A stretch of DNA of 64,000 nt from Strix aluco (taxonomy: Eukaryota > Chordata > Aves > Strigiformes > Strigidae): NCBI RefSeq assembly GCF_031877795.1, contig NC_133946.1, positions 11,321,144 through 11,385,143 on the forward strand, read 5' to 3'. Under the pieces are notes generated by a model. It ran no database searches and was not told where the DNA came from. It worked only from the letters and a program-made list of their open reading frames with translations. Position numbers and translations under genes: made by a program. This document shows positions 12,853 through 22,799 of the stretch, in pieces; within the stretch, counting starts at the first letter, position 1; each line of letters opens with the position of its first letter.

Positions 12853-15800
12853 CTAGAAATGGCTCCGGTGGTTGCAAGGAGCAAGGAGGGGACCTCTCCT
12901 AAAGGAGGGGAGCGCCTTCCTGCCCCCTGGCCCCCCCGCACCTGGCAGGACCCCGCGGTGGAAGGGCAGCCGGGCCATGGCCCCCACCTGTGGCATGTCC
13001 TGCTTGAGGAGGTACCCGATCTTCAGGTCAGGCTTCAGTGCCCGGACTGCGGCCAGCTCCTGCAGTGCTTCCTCGTTTAACCCAGACGTGGTCAGTCTTT
13101 AAATAGAAGAAGAAATGGAAAAAAGGTGTTAAAAAAACCCCCAAAACCCAACCTGTGCTTTCCTGAGTGCTGGGATGCTGGTATCCCCCTCCCTGCCCCA
13201 CAGCATCTGACCCCAGGGTGCTGGCACGGGGATGGTGGGTGGGGAAGGGGCACCTTACCCCAGGGCCCGCAGCAGGCAGGCGGGATGCCGGAGCTGCCGG
13301 CAGAGCTGCAGGACGCCATCGGCTCCCAACTCGTTGTCGCTCAGGTCCAAGCAGGCGAGGCTGGGGCTCTCCACCAGCCCAGCAGCCAGGGCTCGGCAGC
13401 AGGCGCCCGTCAGCCGGCAGCTCCCCAGCCTGTGGGACCGAGACAAAGGAGGACACGGGGTTTGAGGTGCTCCGGGTGGGAAGGAGGGAGCCCCGGCCAC
13501 CCCTTCAGGCCCTTACCGCAGCGTCCGCAGCCGGCAGGAGTGGTGCCGGAGCCCCTCGCACAGCAGCTGCACCCCGGCATCGCGCAGCCCCTCGCTGAAG
13601 GATAAATCCAGCTCCTCCAGTTGCGGGCTCGTGCCCAGCACGGTGGCGAGGTCCTGGCAGCAGGCGCTGGTGAGGCGGGAGTACCACAGCCTGCCGGGGA
13701 CACCGGGAAGGACCCTCAGAGCCAGCCCAAGCCCCTCCTCAAGTGCCACCCACCATGGTGACAGTCCCCACCCCGCTGCTTTCAAGCTTCTCGCCCTGGG
13801 AGAGGGGGACAGAGGGATGCTGCCAGCCCAGAGGGACTTTTTGGGGTGGCTCCCCACCCCATGGGTTTGGGTGCCAGGGTCACTCACCGCAGGACGCGCA
13901 GGCGGCAGCCGGGCTGCCGCAGCCCCCTGCAGAGCAGACGCACACCGCCGTCGCCCAGCGCGCTGTCGCCCAGCTCCAGCCGGGCCAGGCTGGGGTGTTC
14001 GGCCACCAGCGCCGCCAGCTCCGCGCAGCAGCTCTTCGACAGCCCGCACCAGCGCAGCCTGCGGGGAGAGGCACAGAGAACGGGGTGGGGGAGGCTCATC
14101 ACACCTGCCCCACAGCCAATCAGCATGGAGGGACCACACCCTCCCACCCCTTGCAGGGCCAATCAGCTTGGCAGGACCACACCCTCCCACCCCACAGCCA
14201 ATCAGCATTGAGGGACAACACCCAGCTGCCCTACAGCCAATCAGCATGGAGAAACTGCACCCATCCACCCATTGCAGGGCCAATCAGCATGGAGGGACCA
14301 CACCCACCCACCCACCATATGGCCAATCAGCACGGAGGGACCACACCCACCCACCCACCATATGGCCAATCAACACGGAGGGACCACACCCACCCTCCCA
14401 CCATATGGCCAATCAGCATGGAGGGACCACACCCACCCACAGCCAATGGCGGCCCAGACTCACCCCCCAGCCACTGGTGTTCCCCAGGAGCAGCCGGGCA
14501 CTGCAAGGGGGTGACTGTGCCCCCGTAGAGCCCCCGGGGCAGCACCCCCCCACTCCACCCCCCGTTTTGGATGCCCCCACCCGCACCCCAGAGCCAGCCC
14601 GGGGTGGCCAGGCTCCGGCCAGCGCACCCACCACCCTGTGCTGGCAGCAGCACAGTGGCCACCATTTTGGCTCAGCGCCGAGCTCTCCTACCGGAGCGCC
14701 TGCAGGTCGGTGCCCGGGTGCCGCAGCGCCTGGCAGAGCAGGTGGATGGGGGAGCGCAGCTCATCAGCGACGGGACAGGGACATCCTTCGGCTCCTGAGG
14801 CACCGGAGCTGCAGGGAGACAGAGCCCCAGGGGGCATGGGCAGCCCTCCCTGGCACTGGGAGCTCCCAGCTTCGACACCGGCACGCAATGCCCCCAAGCA
14901 GAGCTTGCCACCAGCTCATGGGAATTCTCCACATGAGGGTCCTCCATGGCTTTGGAGATGCAAAGGATCACGAGTGTAACTGCTACAGTCACCTGCTCTC
15001 AAGAAAAGCTCGAGGCGCACTTAAAATTTCAGCGCTGGGGATCTCCCTTTTGCATGCGAGAAGGGGGAAGTGAAGCCGGAGCAACACCCGGGCGCAGCTG
15101 GGCCTGGTCAGGCTGGGGAAGTTGAGCCGAGATGTTCCATCTCCATCAATCCCACCACATGAAGCCGATGGAGGAGCCTGCATGATCCTTATTCTCCCAA
15201 AAGAATAAGTAAAATCCTCTGCTGAGGAACTAAACCCCCAGGGAAAGGACAAGCTGGTGTTTGGGTGGAAGGAACTGCAATGCCTTTAAAACCATCCTTT
15301 GGGGTGGAGAAGGAGAAATCTTTGTGGTTTTGGGTTGCTAGAGCAGAGAGGGGCAGCACTTACCAAGGGACAGCTGTGGCCAGCTCCTCCTTGGGATCCT
15401 GCTGGTCGAAGGAGCATCCCCGGAGCGTGACACAGCTCAGCCCAGCCCACTGCCTGATGCAGAAGGAAAGAGCCATTTGGTCGTACAGCGTCAACTTGAT
15501 GTCCTGCAAGTCTATGTCCGTGAAACAATCCAACACACTTTGTGCAAAGCTTTTCTCGTTCATCTCGAACAAAAAGTGGAAAGTGTCCAACTCCGAAACC
15601 TTCAGGTCTTGGCTGGGATGGGAGCTGCTTCTGTGCATCCCCTGGAGCCACCTCAGCATATCTTCCCTGGCTTGCGGTGAAATTCTACACCCAATGGTTT
15701 TGTCCATGTACTCTATCGATTTTTGGCTTACCAGACCAAACAGGAACCGCACTGTTAAGTTCAAATCCTTCCTGGAGTCGCTGTAGCTTTCTAACAACAT

Positions 15801-18000
15801 ATTTACATCCTTCATGAGAGCCCCCGAGTCACCGACTGTTTCCTCATCGTCCTCCAGAACGTAAAACATCGCAGCAAAAAACTCCTGGAGGTGCAGGTGG
15901 GTGAAGCTGTAGACCTTCCCATGATCTACACCTTTCTTTGATATCTTCTCGTTGAGGAAGAGGGGGAGAAGGTCTGTCTGGTCCAAGCCACAGTCCTTGA
16001 TCTCCTTCTCCTCAAAGAGGACCTTGTGCTTCCAGATGCCATTGGCAGCCAAGGAGCAAAGCTTGTGTAGGAACCGCTGGAGGTCCTGCGGGTTATCACT
16101 GCTTCTGCACTTCATTAACTGGGAGAGGTAAAACATGCTCATCCATGTGGTGGCTTTAGAGCACTCGATGAGGTTTTTCTTTTTGTAAAGCTCTTGTTTA
16201 AGGATGGTGCAGACGGTCCAGCTCATGATGGGGATGACACACAAGCTGTAGATGATCTTGTTGCCTCTGGCAAACCTGAAGGCCACATTGGCTTTATCGT
16301 CGTTCTCAAAATACCTGTGGAAATATTCCTGCCTCATGGCTGCCGAAAATCCCAGTATTTCTGCATAATACTCACCGTCCAGGCACCGTCCCAGGCTTTG
16401 AAGAGCTGTTGGCCTCGTGGTGATGAGCAAGGAGGACTCAGGAAGAACAGTCTTCTTCAACAGGCTCATGAGGGTGATTTCCAGCGGCTTCACTTCCATG
16501 GGGTCAGAGCTCAGCTCATCTTCAGGCCGAACCAAGGGAAATCCCAGGGCCTCAAAACCATCAAAAATGAACAGGATCTTCTTCTGGTCATCCAGGATCT
16601 TCTCAACTGGCATTCGCCTGTGAGGGCAGCACTTTGAAACCAGGTCTGCCATGCTCGCTTCCTTGGTAAAGGCAATGTCTTTACAGTCTATGCAGAAGAC
16701 GTAGTCAAACTGCGCATAGATGGTCTCTTCCACCCACTCCACCATCACCTTCCTTACCGTCATCGTTTTCCCCATCCCCGGGGCGCCCACCAGCACCACG
16801 ACCTGTGGCGTTTGCCCATCTTCGTCGGGTTTAAACAGCGTTTGCGCGGTGACGGTGATAGTGGCTGGTCTGTTGCTGGTGTCGGCACATCCACGGCCTG
16901 CGCCCACAGCTTCACGCTCACCTCCACGCTCGCTCCGAGGCTTCCTGGCGATGGTCAGGGCGGCATAGCGGCTGCTGACAGACAGGTTCTGCCCAAGACA
17001 GGAGTTCACTTCTTTGTACCGGAGGAACGCCTGGACCACATGTTCTCTGTATTTCCGCTTGTACTCTGCGCCAGTGAGAAGCAGCGTCAGTCCCAAGCAC
17101 AGCCAGATTCCTGAGGAGTCCCTAACCAGCCCAACCACGCTCCCGACACACCAACGGGACACTTGTTTCAACACTCAGGGCTTTTATAAATCTGGCAGAG
17201 GCAATAAGGACATTGTCTGTGAGAATTTAGGGCCTCTGGTCAGTTGGGGGGGTCCTTCCCCTCTCCTGGGTCCCCCCATCATCCTGATCCATCAATCCCT
17301 GGGAGCAAATGCAATGGCCTGGGGCCACCTGCAGCCTCCATCCCCCTCCGCTCATGTCCCTGGGGCCAAAGGCACCATAATGGGGATGCCTCCGGCTCCA
17401 AAGTGTTACCAAAGGTGATCTCTGCAGAGAAGTCCTTAATCCCCAGCCTGGGAGGAAAGGATCTGCCCAGCGGGCTGCCAGGCGATGCTGAGAGCTGAAG
17501 GCTCTTCTCCAGGTGAAGAAGGAGCCCGGCAGTAAGTGGGGACAGCAAGAGGAGAGGTCGCTTACAGCCCCCACACTAACAGGGTCACAGGGGGACATCT
17601 TTGTGTTTCCAGGCTCCCTAGGAAGCCGAAACCTGCTTTTACCAACTTCTACCTGTCTCCAGGATCTCTCAAGGGAAAAAGAGACAAAGAAAAGCAAAAT
17701 GTACACCGTCTCCCTACCTTTCACCTTCTCATCCAGGAGTTTCTCAGCGAGGTCTCTCTGGTTCATCTCTTCAAACAACCCAATTGCTATGTCCATCACG
17801 GCGTCTTCGCTGTAGTTCTTGCCCATGCAGCTGACAAGTGCGCAAGGATGGGTGGCCTTTGCCAGTGAATCCTTGGGGATATTCCATCCTCCTTCTACGT
17901 GAACCTCCAATAACTTCGTCTTAAATTCCCGAAAGTCTTTAAGTGTGAGACCTTGCAGTGCTCGTAAGAGGACGGCTAATGCACGCTCTTCCCCTGCCAT
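12853..18000 (-). CDS. NLRP inflammasome sensor (PYD-NACHT-LRR; NLRP3/NLRP6/NLRP12 clade), complete (953 aa)
   Basis: Seven coding exons on the minus strand: 17718-18000 (ATG at 18000-17998; PYD), 15364-17065 (FISNA, NACHT and associated domains), 14692-14808 (partial LRR), 13888-14058, 13517-13690 and 13259-13429 (LRR units of about 57 codons), and 12853-13096 (last LRR, TAG). They total 2862 bp with consistent phases. NLRPs are cytosolic sensors that recruit ASC through the PYD and drive caspase-1 activation. Walker A is GAPGMGKT (residues about 188-195). Walker B reads [10 protein letters not shown] where NLRP3 has LFLMDGFDEL. The winged-helix segment [14 protein letters not shown] is well kept. 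Linker [10 protein letters not shown] and end [14 protein letters not shown] recall NLRP6, while [11 protein letters not shown] and much of the NACHT recall NLRP3. With about five LRR units it is shorter than NLRP3. The exact orthologue is unresolved. Confidence 0.9.
14116..14450. repeat. Minisatellite of 39-43 bp units, each with a CCAAT box, in an NLRP intron
   Basis: Between the LRR exons at 13888-14058 and 14692-14808, about eight units share GCCAATCAGCAYGGAGG followed by ACCACACCCACCC. CCAAT starts at 14116, 14159, 14198, 14237, 14280, 14323, 14366 and 14409, with a last partial CCAAT at 14443. Spacings are 43, 39, 39, 43, 43, 43 and 43 bp. Right-hand units are nearly identical, which suggests recent expansion. 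All boxes point the same way on the plus strand, opposite to transcription. Confidence 0.85.
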
Positions 18001-18009
18001 CACAGGACG

Positions 18010-19100
18010 TCACCTGAAAATATCCGTGGTTAGAAATTACGGCTACACTACGGCAAGAGGTTTTGGAGCTCGGCACTGAGTTTGTCCTGTACAGCCCCGT
18101 TCTTCCTGTGCTGGAAAGGCTGGGGATGAGTCACCCCGGCGTGGCAAGGTCACAAGGGCTGTGGGCACTGCAGGATCCGGCACTGTGGGCATGTCCCCCC
18201 TGGAGACAGGAGAGAGAAAAACACCCCAAAAAGCATCCTGGGGGTTTTGTAACTGGACTGGGAGCTGCAGCTCCTCGGGGCAGAATCACCCCGGGGAAAA
18301 GTCTGGTCCTTCCCCACGTCCCCGCCTGCGCCGTCCCTCAGTGCGGTGTGGCCGGCCATGCCGCAATGCCCTCACCGTGCTGCCAGTGCGGCGGGATGGC
18401 CAGGCCCTGATGGAAGGGCTCGGCGCTGCCTGAAATCCCCATCCTGCATACAGGCAGGGTTCACACGCTGCCTGAAATCCCCGTCCTGCATACAGGCAGG
18501 GTTCTGCTTTTTAACAGCAGTCTGACATCCGGCACACCCTTCCTCCTTCCCTGCCATGGGGCTACTTGCCAGCTGGCCACCACAAAACAACCTGGATGGG
18601 CAATTTAATACCTGAAGGACTCCTGGCAATAAGCCCAGAAGGAAGATGCTGTTTTGGGGGAGAAGAGGCGGCTTTAGGAAAGCACACCGATGCTTGCAGA
18701 CACTGCAGTCCCTCTCCTGCCTCTCACCTCCCTGGTGCTGGCAGCTCACCCTTCTCCTCACAACAAGTCGTGGGTTTGACTGAAAAACCACCGAGCCCCT
18801 GAATTTCTAACCCTTCCAGAGTAACCGCTTTGCTTGGGGTCCCCAACCTTTTACTGGTAAGAAAAGTCACGGAACCTTTTCCTCCTCCCTCTTCGAGACT
18901 CCTCATTTCTGGTATTACTCTTCTCCTCCTAATTTCCAGTCTTCTGTGTCTTTAGGAGAAAAGTACCATCCTGCAGCTCTCTTGGAGCAGATCCGGCTGG
19001 AATTAGTTTCCTGTAAATTCAGGAAATCAGAGGGAAGCTGCAGTTTCCTGCAGGGATTACTGCCTGCTGCAGCTTTCACCCTGGAGTGAGGGGGACCTCT
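18010..19100. other. 5' flank of the NLRP gene
   Basis: This should contain the NLRP promoter and any 5' non-coding exon, but no TATA box or clear CpG island was found. It holds a 42-bp direct tandem duplication (18425-18466 and 18467-18508) and a palindrome TTTCCTG-TAAATT-CAGGAAA (19007-19026) with paired GGAA cores, compatible with ETS or STAT binding about 1 kb upstream of the start codon. Confidence 0.4.
18425..18508. repeat. Two-copy 42-bp tandem duplication
   Basis: Two copies begin GCTGCCTGAAATCCC and share CCTGCATACAGGCAGGG; they differ at a few bases. Each copy contains the near-palindrome CCTGCATACAGG. Confidence 0.8.
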
Positions 19101-19109
19101 AAGGGGACC

Positions 19110-22100
19110 CCATCACAGGCAACATGAAGCTAAATTTAGATGCTTGCAAAAGCAGAGTAGGATAGAGAAATTAAAAATAGCTGCAGGAAATGGAGAATTA
19201 GACTGGGAGCTGTCAGAGGAAGAGGATTATTGGGGTGAAATGTATGAAAGGGAAAGGAAAAAGGAGCTGGGAACAGCAGTTGCTGTCCCAGTGTAACAGC
19301 TATCCCAGAGGCTGTGAGACTGCAAAAATAAAGCACAGTTGTGGATTGGAGTGTGGCACTTCCAGAAATGTTTCAAGGTTTGGATGGAATAAAAATGAAA
19401 TAGCTCAGTGCTTAGAGCTTGTGCTACACCAGGTTTTGCTCCAACATGCACTAAGGGACCGTATATGCCCTTCTTGCTTGAGCACGTTAAGTCAGATTGC
19501 CCAGCAGATAGGTAAGAAACCAGCAGCACAAAGAGCAATCCAGAAACTGGGAGAAGATGAGGAAAATTTTTCCGAATCAATACAGAATTGCTAAGATCCC
19601 ATCCCACCAGTCCTTTGCTGGTGAGGCACAAGGCAGCTCTGGCGATGGATCACTGGAATTCAGTGCCCAAACGCAGGGAAGCCTCCCTGGGCTCGTCTGG
19701 TAGTGATCAAACGGAGTGGTGCTAGTAATTATGGTCTGGGTTCAGGAGAAAATGGGAAAATTTAACATGGGCCAAGCAGGACCTGTGGCTTTCAGTAGTG
19801 AGGCGGGTAGACACCAGAGCAGAGGAGTAGGGAATGTTTGGGAAATGGCAGTGGCAGGAGTAGTGCATCAGGATAAAAATGTATCAAAGGTGTTAAGGGC
19901 TCTGGAGAGTGTTAAAGGATTTACGAGGAACTATGACAAAATGGGATGGGAAGGAAAGATGGGACTTGCTGGAAGGAGTGATGCCGCAGCTGAGAGGACC
20001 CATGGCAGGACATGGTGATGCTCCTGCGCCTCTGCCACCCACCAGCCGGACAAAGTCATCCATAAGGAGGTTGGCTTCGACCCAGCACTGCCCGCACAAA
20101 TGGGTGTCTGTGTGCCAAACACATGGGGGCCCTGGGGGCTGCCCGGGGCTGTACCCAGGAGATCTGAAGGTAGCAACAGGCTTTTGATGCAGCAGTGAAG
20201 ATCCCTTTACTTTAGAAAGCAATTGGAGGATGGACTGTGGACTCTTATTAGATTTTTATGGTGAGATTTTTGTGTCAGTAATACAGAAACCAGACAAAGG
20301 CGGTTATAAAGGGTGAAATGATAGAATTAAGCTTTGATGGAGGCAGATAAAGAATGATGGCAAGAGCCACCCCAGGAGGTTGGCAGGAAACCCCACTGTG
20401 TAAAACCCATTGCGCCAGCTGAACTAGTGGGACTTCCCAGTTCCCCATACAAATACTCATATCCTAATGAAGCTGAGACTGCTCTGAGTGAAATCATTAA
20501 GGGTTATTTTAAACAAAGCCTTTTTGAGAAATTACAAACCCTTATAATTTTCTACTGCAGCCTGTTAGAAAGGCTGATGGAAAACCCTGGCAAATGCCAG
20601 TGGAGTACTGCCAAAGAAATGCATTCCCCATGAGAACAGCTCCTAGTTTAGCTGATATGCCAGTGATTATTGCTAAGTTACCAGAAAACAAGTGGGTTCC
20701 AGTTATAAATCCAGCCGTTTCTTTGCCTTCCTGCTTACTGAAGAATTAGTTTTCAGATTTGCTTTTGCACTTGGAGAGAAGGAATAAACCCTCACCTAGG
20801 TACTGCTGGAGCTTCACAACACACCTGTTCATATCAGAAACCTGTTCAAACTATTGTCTCCAGGGGATAAAGAAAAAACATCTTGTGTGGATGATATTCC
20901 AGCAACTGGAGCTACTGAAGAGGCGAGAGGTGTCCAAGTTTTAAAATTAGTGAGATCAAACAGGATTTGAAGTCAATTTGAAGTAGGCACCATTAGTGCA
21001 AGCTGAGGATAACTACTGGGAATTACAATTGGCAAGTCAGGAAGACCAATAGATACAAGTGTGGTTAAAGCTTTGTATGAAAGACAAGTTTTTTTGTGGT
21101 CCAGCCCAGCTGAGAACACCATTAGGAGGATTTAATTTCTGACAGCAGCACATCCATATCTGTGCTGGTATCTGCAGACTGTTGTGGGAATCACTGATTA
21201 AGACTCCAGAGTGGAAGTGGAGCTCAGGACATGATGATGCCCTAACTCAAGTGGAAAAAAGCTGCTCTAAAAGCCCCAGCACTAAAATGCCCAGCACCAG
21301 GAAAGCACCTTTCAACAGGAATTTCGGTTCGAAGGGAGCAGAAAAGCACAGCGGGTACCAGCAGCACGTGAACTGTGTCTGCTTCAGGGTCTGGACACAA
21401 AAACTCCACAGCAGCCTGGGCTGGGCTGGTCTTTGGGGCTTCCACCCTCACAGTCCCACCTACTCACACCCCTCCCAGGTTTTAGGGAAATTCGGCAGCA
21501 GAGTGTCATCTACACGAATCCCACCAGGCACTGATGTTAATGGATAAGAAGGTGCTGTACAGACCTTAAAAAGAGCAGATCATCTCGCTCCTGCCCTAAC
21601 CCAACAAGGTGCAGACTGCACCGTTGAGAACAAACCCAATTGTAATTATTGGGTATGGGTGCAGGGGTTCTTTTTAAAGAACCCAGCAATAAACCAAAGG
21701 TACACTTCATCGATGAGAGCACCAGATAGAAGCAAGCTAAAAATAGTCCTCTGCTGCTATTAATAGAGTAGGAGAGCAAGTAGTAGGGAAACCATTAAAA
21801 AAAAAATTACTCCAAACAGAGTACAGGCTATTATAGACATTACTGAGAGACAAACTCTCCAAGCAGAACCCATTGCATGTCTTTGTGGATAGTGATTATG
21901 TTAATAAAGAAATAAAATACTGGTGGTATGACTGGATAGGGGGATAGGAAGCATTATGGGGAACGAAGAAAATCAGATTTTTCTTACAAGCTCAGAAAGA
22001 CAGCGGGAAGAAAATATATGAAATGTGTGTTAAAGTACATGGGAAGCCTGAAAACAATACTGTGAAACTGTTTAATAAACCAGATCATCAACCAGCTGAG

Positions 22101-22400
22101 TTCAACTGCTGCAGTCTCGAGCCACGGGAAAGTCTGCAGCACCCTTGCTGAGCTCGTGAAGACGACCCGCTGCTTGTGGATGACCAGCAGAGGTGGGGAA
22201 CAGGTATCTGCAGGGCAGACGCTGGGTATTGAGGCAACTCCCCAGGCCTCAGCTGCCAGATTTTGCCCATCTGGAGCTGTATTTTCTTTCAGTTTAACCA
22301 GAGTAGCCAGTAATTCCTGCAATAGGATTTTTCATGATTAAATATCTAACCTATGGCCTGTTGTGGTCTTGCTTAGCTTGTGGTCTTGCTTAGCTTGGTC
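19110..22400 (+). mobile_element. Heavily decayed endogenous retrovirus fossil
   Basis: Plus-strand pieces resemble retroviral genes in the expected order. A gag-like stretch lies at about 19.1-19.7 kb. A reverse-transcriptase-like stretch lies at about 20.4-21.0 kb, with scattered RT-type patches such as PSLADM, ENKWVPVI and a FAFALGE-like block. A weaker, possibly env-like stretch lies at about 21.6-22.3 kb. No paired LTRs were recognised. Breaks are many and in every frame, so the copy is old and non-functional. The RT-like pieces suggest a retrovirus-type pol, but class and family cannot be fixed without a search. Confidence 0.55.
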
Positions 22401-22411
22401 TGACAATTTAA
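22373..22411. repeat. Short direct tandem repeat (17-bp unit, two copies)
   Basis: TTGTGGTCTTGCTTAGC occurs twice in direct succession. Nothing indicates function. Confidence 0.7.
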
Positions 22412-22799
22412 AGCAATAAAATAACTTGGGATCCAAGATTAAAAACTGTTACAGTTCTCAAGGGAGCCTGGAGAATTACAGCTCTTGAGATCTGGATCCA
22501 CCCAGGCTGGGGACTCAGTTAAAGCACTGCAAAAATGCTCCAAAATTATAATAACCTAATGACCTTGGTGGGTTTATTTGCTTATAGGATCAGCCTTGTG
22601 GGACAACAGTTCGCAGAGAAGCAGCTAGACATGGTGAGAGACACTGAATCCTACAACAGCTCCCTAAGCAAGCGTGTAAATATAGGAGGAATTTGCAAAG
22701 GGGGTAGGGGAGGAAATCAAAGAAGAAAAAAAAAAGTGTTTGGAACAGATGGAAAATTAAACTCTAGCAGTATTTGATTAGTTAAAGGCTGAAAGATTA

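Noticed and set aside
13631-15073. Plus-strand open frame of 480 codons
   Set aside because: It is antisense to the NLRP LRR exons and reads through the CCAAT minisatellite; the phased minus-strand exons explain the sequence.
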